From CAWAND01 sp963783335 (GTDB lineage Bacteria; Chloroflexota; Anaerolineae; Anaerolineales; E44-bin32), in assembly GCA_963783335.1 (NCBI GenBank), contig CAWAND010000002.1:186001-250000 (forward strand): a DNA stretch of 64,000 nt, given 5' to 3'. Under the pieces are notes generated by a model, which had not been told where the DNA came from, ran no database searches, and worked only from the letters and a program-made list of their open reading frames with translations. Below are positions 34,125-42,384 of the stretch, one piece after another. The translations under genes were made by a program, and so were the position numbers. How positions within the stretch are numbered: the first letter of the stretch is position 1; each line of letters begins with the position of its first letter.

Positions 34125-36980
34125 CTAGCCTGGAGCTGCGCTGGGTTGAGGTGATGCCGTTGCAGTCGGGGTGGTGGTTGGGTCAGGCTCTGCCGGGCTG
34201 GCGGTCGGGGTTGGGGTCATGGTTGGTGATGGCGTGCCTGTGGGGGCAGGTGTCCACGTTTGGGAGGCGGTGGGCGTAGCGCTGGGTGTGGGGTTGTCGG
34301 CGGAAGCGCCGCCCAGCGGCAGCCCGCCCTTGGCCTGGACCATCATGTAGGCCGCCCAGGCTCGATTGAGCTTGTCCTCTGGGCAGAACTTGAGTGGATC
34401 GTCATTGCAGGCGGGCAGCAGGCCCTGGTTGTAGGCTGCTTCCACCCAGGGTGCGTACCAGGCGCCGGTGTCAACATCATCAAACAAGCCCGTCGGATCG
34501 GGAGGCACGTAGTCGATGCCGTTCTTGACGCGCAGGAAGAACACCGAGCCTTCGGCGCGGGTGTGTTTCTGATTAGGGCAGTAGATCAGCGGATCGGTGC
34601 CGCAGCCGGCGGTGAAGCCGTCCTTCCACAGGCTCTCAATCCAGCCGAAGCCCCAGAAAGAGGACTTGACGTCCTTGAAGGTGGCTTTAGAGGGCGCTGG
34701 ATAGGGAGGATCGGCAATGGCGCCGTAGCTGCCGCGCAGCACGAAGACGGCGCTCTCGGAGCGGAGCAGGATCTGGTCGGGGCAATACAGCCGGGGATCG
34801 GCGGAGCAGCCGGCGACGTAGCCGGCGTTGTAGAGGGCGTTGATGTAATCGTAGGCCCAGTAGGACGGGGGGACGTCTTGGAAAACCTGGCCGACGATCG
34901 GGGTTCGGGTGGCGGTGGGGCTTGGGGACGGGCTGGCGGTGAAGGTGGCCGTGGCGGTATGCGTCGGGCTGGGGGTGAAGGTCCAAGTGGGGGTGGCGGT
35001 ATGGGTGGGTGTGGCCGTCGGAGTGAAGGTGAGGCTCGGCGTCGGCGAGCTGCTTGGCGTGGGGGTGGGCGTCGAAGTCGACGTCGAAGTGGATGTGGGC
35101 GTCGATGTCGGTGTGGGCGATGGCGTCGGCGAAGGCGGCGCTTCGTACCACGGACTGTCGTAGGTCCACTCGGGGCCGTTCACGACGCCGCCATACTCAC
35201 GCAGGCCATCGCTCGGGCCGCCGGAAGCGCCGGAGGTGTCATGAATCGGGTCGCCGTAACCTTCGCCAAAATGATATAGGCCGACCGTGGAACCATCCGT
35301 CGCAAAGCGGGCACTGGGCGTGGGGTAGGGTCCGGAGTATCTGAGGTCGTTCGATATCCGGATCTCGGTGATCCAGCCCAAGAATGAGGGATACAAACTG
35401 TTGTCGGTGTCGAACTTCTCGGCGCCGAGGACGAGGTAAGGGTCTCGCGATGCTGCCGGGGTCCGATTGTCCCGATAGCTCAAATCACCGGTGGGGCCGG
35501 TCGCTTCAGCGTCAAGGGTTCCATCGACAAAGATCTGCATCAGGCCATCGCCCGTCTTGCGCTGGGCGACGACGTGATGCCACGCACCGTTGGCAAGATT
35601 TGACGAGCCGCAAAGCGTGAAACCGGTGGTTCCGTTGTTGACCCCAAATGCCAGACGGCCGTTCATCAGGGAGATTCCGTACTCCCCGTAGTCGCCGGAC
35701 CCACTGATATCTCGGTCGAAGATCGTGTTTCCGCTCAGCCAGCTGCCATCTCCTGAGGTACAGGCTGTCGAGCCGTTCTCGCCGGCTGAGGCTTTCATCC
35801 ACCATTCAAGGGTGAAGTCCCCGCCGACGTCGATCGGACGTGGCGGGCCATCGAGCTTAATGTTCACACGATCGAGGTTGCCGTAGCCGTTGCCCTCAAA
35901 GCGCAGGGAGTACCCGCCGGGCGGGTCCCAAACGGGGGTAAGCGTAAACCCGGAATTGGCCGTGTAGAAATAGGTCAGAATTTCATCCCAGGTGAAGCGG
36001 TTGTAAGCCATGTCGCGCAATTCGATTTGGCCCATGCACTCATTGTTCGGGCACTGTGAGGCGTAGGTTCGGTAGAAGGCCCGTACCAGAGTGTTGTCGT
36101 TGTTCCATGTCATGCGCCAATTCCAGGTGAAATCGACAGCCGCGTTGGTGCTGGCATACTCCACGGCTGGGTTGTAAACCTGGTCGCAAGTGCTGTCGTA
36201 GACATCCGCATCCGACCACTTGCCCCCGGCGGCGACGATCGACCAGGCGTACATTTTGACCGCCATCGCCCCGGAACGCAGCAACTCGCCGGGCCAGCCC
36301 GCCGACCATTCATTGGGCAGCACGTGCTTTGCATAGTCTTTGAAATCAATCGTTTCAACTGTGTAGGGGCGGCTGGTGTCACAGTACGCGTAGCCGGTCA
36401 CCCGCACTCTGATCGTGTCTGGGAGCGGAGCGTTTCGCTGATCGGCGGTGGGCGGTTCAGCGCCCAGCGCGCCGGCGATCTGCGTCTGAGACGAGGGCGC
36501 GCTGGAGTCGAGCGGTTGAGGCGTTGGGACCTGGAGGATGACCGGCGTATCTTTCAGTTCCGCCTTGAGTATGAGCGTGTCCCCGGCGACCAGGCGCGCG
36601 TCCAGCAACGTCCAGTCGCCGTAGCCGGGGGCACGGACAGTGAACGTGGTCTCGGTCACGGCTTGTGAGACGGGGACGCCGGGCAGGCTGAACTTCCCGT
36701 CCGGGCCTGAAAGGACATTGATTCCGACGTCCGCGGCAGTGATGGTCGCGCCGCTGATGGGGGTGCCGCTGCCGGCATCCAGAACCTGTCCCTCCAGACC
36801 AGCGCTCATGGCTGCTTGGGCAGGCTGCGGGCCAGCCGAGACTCCGGCAGCGAATGCGCCGACGCTCAGCCAGACGGAGACAAGGGCCAGACCAGCGCGC
36901 ACCAGGCGCGCCCTGCCCGTCCCCGCCGCCTTTTGTGAGCGGTTTGTGCCTTCACTGTCATTCATGCCCGTCAAATCCAC
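34125..36980 (-). CDS. Exported SpoIID-like protein with LamG domain and three SLH repeats
   Basis: A 951-residue surface protein (GTG at 36980; an ATG five codons in at 36965 is equally possible). A signal peptide is followed by a carboxypeptidase-regulatory-like beta domain (AGLEGQVLDAGSGTPISGAT). A SpoIID/LytB-type domain near residues 190-330 has VLPNEWSAGWPGELLRSGAM with the family's catalytic glutamate position. A LamG domain follows (about 355-570), then a Thr/Pro linker and SLH repeats (about 705-895). SpoIID is a lytic transglycosylase acting on peptidoglycan. The architecture parallels the neighbouring M23 protein, with the catalytic module exchanged. Confidence 0.83.
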   Translation of the reverse strand: MDLTGMNDSEGTNRSQKAAGTGRARLVRAGLALVSVWLSVGAFAAGVSAGPQPAQAAMSAGLEGQVLDAGSGTPISGATITAADVGINVLSGPDGKFSLPGVPVSQAVTETTFTVRAPGYGDWTLLDARLVAGDTLILKAELKDTPVILQVPTPQPLDSSAPSSQTQIAGALGAEPPTADQRNAPLPDTIRVRVTGYAYCDTSRPYTVETIDFKDYAKHVLPNEWSAGWPGELLRSGAMAVKMYAWSIVAAGGKWSDADVYDSTCDQVYNPAVEYASTNAAVDFTWNWRMTWNNDNTLVRAFYRTYASQCPNNECMGQIELRDMAYNRFTWDEILTYFYTANSGFTLTPVWDPPGGYSLRFEGNGYGNLDRVNIKLDGPPRPIDVGGDFTLEWWMKASAGENGSTACTSGDGSWLSGNTIFDRDISGSGDYGEYGISLMNGRLAFGVNNGTTGFTLCGSSNLANGAWHHVVAQRKTGDGLMQIFVDGTLDAEATGPTGDLSYRDNRTPAASRDPYLVLGAEKFDTDNSLYPSFLGWITEIRISNDLRYSGPYPTPSARFATDGSTVGLYHFGEGYGDPIHDTSGASGGPSDGLREYGGVVNGPEWTYDSPWYEAPPSPTPSPTPTSTPTSTSTSTSTPTPTPSSSPTPSLTFTPTATPTHTATPTWTFTPSPTHTATATFTASPSPSPTATRTPIVGQVFQDVPPSYWAYDYINALYNAGYVAGCSADPRLYCPDQILLRSESAVFVLRGSYGAIADPPYPAPSKATFKDVKSSFWGFGWIESLWKDGFTAGCGTDPLIYCPNQKHTRAEGSVFFLRVKNGIDYVPPDPTGLFDDVDTGAWYAPWVEAAYNQGLLPACNDDPLKFCPEDKLNRAWAAYMMVQAKGGLPLGGASADNPTPSATPTASQTWTPAPTGTPSPTMTPTPTASPAEPDPTTTPTATASPQPSAAPG
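34149..35031 (-). repeat. SLH cassette copy C (883-bp direct repeat with copy B)
   Basis: Direct-repeat partner of 30671-31553. Similarity ends abruptly in the Thr/Pro linker, where the two genes diverge completely, so the cassette and not the whole gene was copied or converted. Confidence 0.88.
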
Positions 36981-37121
36981 TCCCGCCCCTCGTGATTCCT
37001 GCCTCGAGGTGCGTCAGTCCCATCATCTGGAAAACGCCAGAACTGTCAAGGGGCCTTCTGTCACACAAACAGGAGACCCGCTGTTGGGTGTGCAAGGGCA
37101 GTGCCGCAGTGGAAGGCAAAA

Positions 37122-37150
37122 TTGACGCTCGGTTTGGCCTGTGGTATAGT
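37122..37150 (+). promoter_or_regulatory. Sigma-70-type promoter for the metK riboswitch transcript
   Basis: A -35 TTGACG (37122-37127), a 17-base spacer and a -10 TATAGT (37145-37150). It lies about 20 bases before the start of the SAM riboswitch. Confidence 0.8.
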
Positions 37151-37170
37151 GCCCGGACAACTGATCGACC

Positions 37171-37304
37171 CCTTATCCAGAGAGGCGGAGGGACCGGCCC
37201 TGTGAAGCCTCGGCAACCTATCAGGATGCCCAACTGATGTGGTGCCAATTCCGGCAGAAGTAAGGAATCTGGAAGATGAGCGGGAGGCGCAAGCCATAAA
37301 GGTG
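37171..37304 (+). promoter_or_regulatory. SAM-I (S-box) riboswitch
   Basis: The leader contains the conserved S-box blocks in order: CTTATCCAGAGAGGCGGAGG, GGACCGGCCC, GAAGCCTCGGCAACC, GGTGCCAATTCCGGCAGAA and GATGAG, the last closing the P1 helix near 37275-37282. It binds S-adenosylmethionine and switches the terminator at 37305. The downstream gene is metK, the classic target, so SAM represses its own synthesis. Confidence 0.95.
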
Positions 37305-37329
37305 CCCCTTCTCGCTTTGAAGGGGTTTT
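37305..37329 (+). terminator. Riboswitch-controlled intrinsic terminator
   Basis: Stem CCCCTTC / GAAGGGG with a 7-base loop followed by TTTT, between the SAM-I aptamer and the metK ribosome-binding site (AAGGAG). Confidence 0.85.
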
Positions 37330-37354
37330 CGCTTATCATCAAGGAGTTGCGAGC

Positions 37355-38581
37355 ATGACCACAACCTTTATGGCTGCCCCGAAGTATTTCTTCACATCTG
37401 AGTCAGTCACCGAAGGCCACCCCGATAAACTGTGCGATCAGGTCTCCGACGCCGTGCTGGACGCCTGCCTCGAGCAGGATCCACGCTCACGCGTTGCACT
37501 CGAAGCGGCTGCCAAGACCGGATTTGTCGTGCTGCTTGGAGAAATCACAACCACGGCCCACGTGAACTACGATGAGGTTGTCCGCAAAGTCATCACGGAC
37601 ATTGGTTTTGAAGACAGCCGCACAGGCTTTGACGGCAACACGTGCGGTGTATTGACCGCCATTGCCAAGCAGAGCGGCGATATCGCTCAAGGTGTAGACA
37701 ACGCCCTCGAAGCGCGACAGGGGGGCATGACGGATGCCGAGATCGAGAATATCGGCGCCGGCGATCAAGGGATGATGTTTGGCTTTGCCTGCAACGAGAC
37801 GCCGACTTTCATGCCCATGCCGATCTATCTCGCCCACAAGTTGACTCGCCGGCTGGCAACGGTGCGTAGAGAGGGCATCTTGGATTGGGTGCGGCCGGAT
37901 GGGAAATCGCAGGTCACGGTCGAATACCAGCATGGAAAACCGCACCGGATCGCCACGGTGCTGGTCAGCACTCAGCACAGTCCCGAGGTAGACGAGGAAG
38001 GTATCCGCCAGGGGGTGATCGAACACGTCATCCGACCGGTTCTTCCCGAAGAGCTGGTCGACGATGACCTGAAGATCTATGTCAACCCGACCGGTCGTTT
38101 TGTCGTCGGCGGCCCTTTGGGGGATGCCGGCCTGACCGGTCGTAAGATTATTGTCGATACATATGGTGGAATGGGCCGACACGGGGGCGGGTGCTTCAGC
38201 GGCAAAGACCCGACGAAGGTAGATCGCTCCGGCGCCTACGCCGCACGTTGGGTCGCCAAACACATTGTGGCGGCTGGACTGGCTGACCGCTGTGAGATTC
38301 AAGTGGCCTATGCTATCGGTGTCGCCCGTCCATTGTCGATTAACGTCGAAACCTTTGGCACCGGCAAGCTTCCGGATGAGCAAATTTCGGATTTGATCGA
38401 TGCACACTTTGATCTGCGCCCCGGCGCCATCATCCGCGATTTGGACCTGCGCCGCCCCATCTACCGCCAAACGGCCGCCTACGGGCACTTTGGCCGTGAC
38501 GACCTCGATCTGCCATGGGAAAACCTCCAACGCCTGTCCGCACTTCAGGCCGAGGTGGGCGCCTTGAGGGCAACAGCCTGA
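37355..38581 (+). CDS. metK: S-adenosylmethionine synthetase
   Basis: Cytoplasmic enzyme making S-adenosylmethionine from methionine and ATP (408 residues, normal length). It has the N-terminal SVTEGHPDKLCDQVSDAVLD, the GAGDQGMMFGFAC hexapeptide region, and the P-loop-like HGGGCFSGKDPTKVDRS. The ATG follows AAGGAG. It is regulated by the SAM-I riboswitch just upstream and followed by a strong terminator, so it is monocistronic. Confidence 0.98.
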   Translation: MTTTFMAAPKYFFTSESVTEGHPDKLCDQVSDAVLDACLEQDPRSRVALEAAAKTGFVVLLGEITTTAHVNYDEVVRKVITDIGFEDSRTGFDGNTCGVLTAIAKQSGDIAQGVDNALEARQGGMTDAEIENIGAGDQGMMFGFACNETPTFMPMPIYLAHKLTRRLATVRREGILDWVRPDGKSQVTVEYQHGKPHRIATVLVSTQHSPEVDEEGIRQGVIEHVIRPVLPEELVDDDLKIYVNPTGRFVVGGPLGDAGLTGRKIIVDTYGGMGRHGGGCFSGKDPTKVDRSGAYAARWVAKHIVAAGLADRCEIQVAYAIGVARPLSINVETFGTGKLPDEQISDLIDAHFDLRPGAIIRDLDLRRPIYRQTAAYGHFGRDDLDLPWENLQRLSALQAEVGALRATA

Positions 38582-38605
38582 TCTTCCTCCCGTCTTGCAA
38601 AGGTG

Positions 38606-38643
38606 ACGGGCGGCGCGTGTCCAAAGACGCGCCGCCCGTTTTG
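38606..38643 (+). terminator. Intrinsic terminator after metK
   Basis: A 13-bp GC stem (ACGGGCGGCGCGT / ACGCGCCGCCCGT, 8-base loop) runs into TTTTG, 24 bases after the metK stop. Confidence 0.9.
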
Positions 38644-38661
38644 ATTCGCGCCCCAATCGAA

Positions 38662-38679
38662 TTGTGAATATTTTCACAA
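38662..38679. promoter_or_regulatory. Perfect Rex-type (or CRP-like) palindromic operator
   Basis: TTGTGAATATTTTCACAA matches the Rex consensus TTGTGAANNNNTTCACAA at every fixed position and also fits the CRP/FNR-family pattern TGTGA-N6-TCACA. A TATAAT at 38709-38714 lies 30 bases downstream, so the site could act on a promoter for the metallophosphoesterase operon, whose first start codon is at 38922. The rest of the 340-base gap between metK and that gene holds only the metK terminator. Confidence 0.6.
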
Positions 38680-38921
38680 ATCGATCGTCAGACCAAGTGG
38701 GTCTCTTCTATAATCACAGTTGACACAAGCGGTTCTCATTCAGAAGGGTTTCGGCGCTCGGTGATCCATCTGGTGCATCGTACAGGCACCTCGAGTTGGG
38801 ACTCGGTCCGGGGGCGCGCACGGCTATTTCCGAGCGGTGGCCATGGACATTCAGACGTGGGCCGCCGGGCGGCTGCTCCCTCCGCTGAATTTGGTCGGCG
38901 GCCAGTAAAGGACTGCTGGGT

Positions 38922-39569
38922 TTGAAGATTCTCGCCCTCAGCGATCAGATCGTTCCCTTCATCTACGACACTAGGATCGGGGATCACTTCCCCGACGTAG
39001 ACATGGTGGTGAGCTGTGGCGATCTTCCGGCCAAGTACCTGGAGTTCGTGCTGACGGCGCTGAATGTTCCCCTGGTCTACGTGCCGGGTAACCACGATCC
39101 GGATAATCTGCATGTGCCTGGCGGTCGTGCCCTTGACGGCGTGTGGCGGACGATCCTCGGGCTGCGATGCTTTGGTCTTGGGGGAAGCCAGCGGTATAAG
39201 CCCAGGGGAAGGCATCAGTACACGCAGGGCGGGATGACGCGGCGCATGCTTTCGGCATATCCACGGGCGGTGATGGGGCGTATGCTTCACGGGTACGGCC
39301 TGGATCTTATGGTCACCCACTCGCCCCCGCTCGGGATTCACGATGGCCAGGATCTGGCGCATGTCGGCTTCAGTGTCTTCCGACATTTCATGCGCTGGGG
39401 ACGGCCGCGCTACCTGCTCCATGGCCATCGGCACGTGCACCGGAATCTCGAGCCCACCGAAACCAAGTATCATGGAACCGTGATTCTCAACGTTTTTCCA
39501 TACCGGGTCCTGGACATTTCCGCACCCGAGGTCGGACGTCAATCGGAACCAGGGGTAACGGATGGTTGA
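38922..39569 (+). CDS. Metallophosphoesterase
   Basis: A calcineurin-like phosphoesterase of 215 residues with a TTG start. Metal-binding motifs in order are an N-terminal Asp in LALSDQIVP, VSCGDLPAKYLEF (G-D), VPGNHDPDN (G-N-H-D), MVTHSPPLGIHDG and LHGHRHVHRN (G-H-x-H). The first motif has DQ where D-x-H is usual, so one metal ligand may be altered. It overlaps the following kinase-like gene by 8 bases, which points to a co-translated unit. Substrate unknown. Confidence 0.85.
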   Translation: MKILALSDQIVPFIYDTRIGDHFPDVDMVVSCGDLPAKYLEFVLTALNVPLVYVPGNHDPDNLHVPGGRALDGVWRTILGLRCFGLGGSQRYKPRGRHQYTQGGMTRRMLSAYPRAVMGRMLHGYGLDLMVTHSPPLGIHDGQDLAHVGFSVFRHFMRWGRPRYLLHGHRHVHRNLEPTETKYHGTVILNVFPYRVLDISAPEVGRQSEPGVTDG

Positions 39570-40654
39570 GATAGGAACGGCCCCAAAAGCTGAAGAGGCA
39601 AACTGGCCTTGGCCCTTCTCTCCGGCCGATCTGACGGCTGGATTGCGCCGCTACCTCGGCGACAACAGCCTTCAGATCACGAGTCTCAGAGCCGAGCACC
39701 CTCATCCACCGCCGACCTGCCATCGGCCGGATCACAGGCGTCGAAGTGGGTTACGCCGGGCGGCAGGCCGAAGGCTCGCTGCGGCTGGTGGTCAAGGAAC
39801 CGCGTGGCACCACTCGTACCGGGCTGGCCGGCGCCGGTCGGCGCGAGGTAGGTTTCTACTCTTCGCTCGCTTCGCAAATTCCGATGCGGACCCCAGGTCT
39901 TGTGGCCTGTTCAAAAGAAGGGGATTGGATTGTCCTCGAGTATCTTGACAGCCTACGTGAACCGCGGGACTGGAATCGCAGGGACTACGATCAGGCGATC
40001 GAGGCGCTGGCTGGTTTGCACGATCGCTTCTGGGCGCTCACTGAGGACTTGGGAGCCTTTTTCTGGCTCAGCGACCCCGTTGCTGCCGACTTCGATGTCC
40101 ATGTGGCGGCCGCCGATAAGGCGATCCAGGTGATGATCGACGTCGGCCGTCCTGGCCCTCTGGCTGGATCGCCCGAACGTGTCGCCCTGCTGACCCGACT
40201 TGCCAGGGAGGCCGAACGCGTCGTCGGGCCGCTCCGTTCCCAGCCGGGTACGCTGCTGCATGGGGACTACTGGCCCGGCAACATCGCCATCCTGCCAACC
40301 CAAGAGCAGGCTGTCTACGACTGGCAGTTGGCAGGGGTTGGTCCGGCTGTGATGGACTTGCTGGTGTTCGTCAACAAGACCGATTGGTGGTTCGGTCCAC
40401 TGGGCGATGAGCGGGCGAGGCTCATCCAGCACTATCGGACCCGACTGCAGGAGAGGTGTGGTGTCGCGTGGGACGATGAAGAATGGGACATGCTGTGGGA
40501 CCATGCTCTGATGTGGCGCTTCCTTCAGGAGTGGCTTGATCTTCTGGCGGCGACGCCGGAGGCCTTGCTGACCACACGCGCCGATCAATTGGATCAGGTT
40601 TGGCTGGAACCGCTTAAGACGGCGGTTGCCCGAAGACTGGGTGGGGTGCTATGA
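39562..40654 (+). CDS. Aminoglycoside phosphotransferase-family kinase-like protein, frameshifted near the N-terminus
   Basis: A member of the APH/choline-kinase-like fold. The catalytic loop is TLLHGDYWPGNIAIL (H-G-D-x-x-x-x-N) and the metal motif is VYDWQLAGVGPAVMD. The ATG at 39562 overlaps the previous gene. After about residue 45 this frame stops making sense. From about 39700 the protein continues in a second frame as LIHRRPAIGRITGVEVGYAG and runs to 40654, so one base is in excess between about 39690 and 39712. Without repair only 39746-40654 (302 residues) would be translated. Its stop overlaps the start of the next gene. The phosphorylated substrate is unknown, and antibiotic resistance should not be assumed. 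Confidence 0.8.
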
Positions 40655-41211
40655 GTGACAACGCCGTGGCGACTGTGTTCGGATCGGCCACTGTCCGTCC
40701 CGGGGAGGCTGCCTACGACGAGGCTCTAGAACTGGGGGGCGCCCTGGCGGGGATGGGATGGTCGGTGGCGACCGGAGGCTACGCCGGCACGATGGAGGCC
40801 GTCAGCCGGGGCGCCAGGCAGGCCGGGGGGCACACGTACGGTGTCACCTGCGACCAGATCGAAGCTTGGCGGGGAGCAACACCCAACGCCTGGATCTCAG
40901 AAGAAGTTCGGTGTCACACACTGAGGGAGCGCTTGTACGAGTTGATCACGCGAGGCCATGTCCTGATGGCCTTGCCTGGAGGCATTGGAACGCTTTCCGA
41001 GGTGACGCTGAGCTGGTCTCTTATCCAAACCAAGGAAATCGGGCCTCGCCCCCTCGTCCTCGTCGGAGAAGGCTGGCGCACGACGTTCCACACCTTTCTG
41101 GACCTGGCGGGTCGATACGTATCGGCTGACGATGGCCAACTCCTGACGTTCGTCGAGAATTGGCGTGCGGCTTCGGATTGGATGGCAGCCCACGAGTTTC
41201 CAGATGTGTAG
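40651..41211 (+). CDS. LOG-family protein (putative nucleotide phosphoribohydrolase)
   Basis: A 186-residue Rossmann-like protein of the former lysine-decarboxylase-like family (TIGR00725/TIGR00730). Members tested cleave nucleoside 5'-monophosphates such as cytokinin ribotides. It shows VATVFGSATVRPGEAAYDEA, TGGYAGTMEAVSRGA (the G-G-x-x-G-x-M-x-A-x-x-x-G-A motif), and the diagnostic MALPGGIGTLSEVTLSW (P-G-G-x-G-T-x-x-E). It starts with a 4-base overlap with the kinase-like gene and belongs to the same operon. Confidence 0.87.
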   Translation: MSDNAVATVFGSATVRPGEAAYDEALELGGALAGMGWSVATGGYAGTMEAVSRGARQAGGHTYGVTCDQIEAWRGATPNAWISEEVRCHTLRERLYELITRGHVLMALPGGIGTLSEVTLSWSLIQTKEIGPRPLVLVGEGWRTTFHTFLDLAGRYVSADDGQLLTFVENWRAASDWMAAHEFPDV

Positions 41212-41216
41212 TCTTC

Positions 41217-42029
41217 ATGGTTGTCTCCATGCCGGCGATTGATCCAACCCGTCTCTTCCACGAGTTGGATTCCCTGGGTGGCCTCGTCGACGATCCGGAA
41301 TCAGCCGTCCGTGCCTGCTTGAACCTGCTGGACTTCTACGCCGATCGCACCCGCCGTCCGACTTTGAGGTCAACGGCCGACATGGCGCGCAAATTCGGCG
41401 CCCCGAGTCCGGTGGTGCGCCAGTTGGCCCGCCGTCTTGCTCTGGCGGCGATCAATCTCCCCGATGCCGGAGAACGCTTGGCAGACGCCTTGTGGGAGGC
41501 GGATTTCCGGGAGACCAAATTGGCGGCGGTGGCCATCTTTGAACAGCGCGCCGACGATGGCGTGCCCGCCTGGATTGAGGCACACGCTCGAACATGCACC
41601 GACAAAACCGTCCTTAGCGCTTTGGGCGGCCAGGGCATTCGGTCGTGGCGAGCAGCGCATCCGGATGCGTTTCTCGAACGTGCCTGGTCATGGATCGATG
41701 AATTGGACTCGCGACTGATGACTGTGGCGATCATGGCCCTGGCCGAGGCCATCAGCCAACCCGAATTCCCGCTTGGGCCCAAGCTGTTTCAAGGCTTGGA
41801 AAGCCGGTTCGATCGGCTGGCCGCCCAGCCAGGGCGGACTCTGGGGGACCTTCTCCGCAAGCTGGCCGCCCGGTCCCCGGCTGAAACGGCCCAGATGCTC
41901 AAATATCACTTGACGCATGGAAAGTCTCAACGAGCAATGGCTGGAGCCGTCAGATCTTCGTTGCCAAGCTTCCCGGCCCGGCAGCGCAGGGTCCTGGAAG
42001 CAGCCCTGTCCGGAGAAGAACCGGGCTGA
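41217..42029 (+). CDS. HEAT-like repeat protein, possible DNA alkylation repair (AlkD-like)
   Basis: A 270-residue all-helical protein from ATG 41217 (a second ATG at 41229). Repeated helical pairs with ALxxA patterns such as RLADALWEADFRETKLAAVA resemble the HEAT-like repeats of AlkD-family DNA glycosylases. The motif match is weak, so another HEAT-repeat role is possible. It lies 5 bases after the LOG-family gene and directly before the rpsO promoter region. Confidence 0.55.
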   Translation: MVVSMPAIDPTRLFHELDSLGGLVDDPESAVRACLNLLDFYADRTRRPTLRSTADMARKFGAPSPVVRQLARRLALAAINLPDAGERLADALWEADFRETKLAAVAIFEQRADDGVPAWIEAHARTCTDKTVLSALGGQGIRSWRAAHPDAFLERAWSWIDELDSRLMTVAIMALAEAISQPEFPLGPKLFQGLESRFDRLAAQPGRTLGDLLRKLAARSPAETAQMLKYHLTHGKSQRAMAGAVRSSLPSFPARQRRVLEAALSGEEPG

Positions 42030-42060
42030 TATAATAGCCACAATGTAAGTGACTAGACCG

Positions 42061-42084
42061 GGGCCCGGCCAACTGACTGGGCCC
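42061..42084 (+). promoter_or_regulatory. Possible rpsO leader hairpin
   Basis: GGGCCC at 42061 can pair with GGGCCC at 42079, forming a hairpin 27 bases before the rpsO start. A TATAAT at 42030 lies upstream. Ribosomal protein S15 often represses its own mRNA through such leader structures; that it does so here is inference. Confidence 0.3.
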
Positions 42085-42111
42085 TTGGTGACCTGCGAGG
42101 AGCAGAGTGTC

Positions 42112-42384
42112 ATGTCTTTGACGAAGCAAGAGAAGGAATCCATTATCGGCGAGTATCATCGCCACGAGACGGATACGGGGTCTCCCCAAGTCCAAGTGGC
42201 GATTCTCACTCGGAGGATTCAGCAGCTGACCGACCATTTGAGAACTCACAAGCACGATGAGTCCTCTCGTCGCGGTTTGCTGAAGCTGGTTGGACAACGG
42301 CGTCGGCATCTGGCTTACCTGAAACGCGAAGATGCGGCTGCCTACCTCGAAATCACCGAGCGGCTAGAAATCCGGCGCAAGTAA
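42112..42384 (+). CDS. rpsO: 30S ribosomal protein S15 (uS15)
   Basis: A 90-residue ribosomal protein that binds 16S rRNA early in 30S assembly. The whole family pattern is visible: TKQEKESIIGEYHRHETDTG, SPQVQVAILTRRIQQLT, HKHDESSRRGLLKLVGQRRR and YLKREDAAAYLEI. The ATG at 42112 follows GCGAGGAGC. It precedes pnp, the most common bacterial arrangement. Confidence 0.98.
   Translation: MSLTKQEKESIIGEYHRHETDTGSPQVQVAILTRRIQQLTDHLRTHKHDESSRRGLLKLVGQRRRHLAYLKREDAAAYLEITERLEIRRK

Noticed and set aside
34260..35279. Long open frame of 339 codons on the plus strand, opposite the SLH repeats (also at 30782-31567)
   Set aside because: It mirrors the SLH-coding strand in all copies and has a Gly/Arg/Val-rich composition expected from antisense of Pro/Thr-rich coding sequence.
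5926..38734. Shared 11-mer CACAAGCGGTT near both Rex-like palindromes
   Set aside because: Its distance from the palindrome differs (4 versus 45 bases), so it is probably chance.
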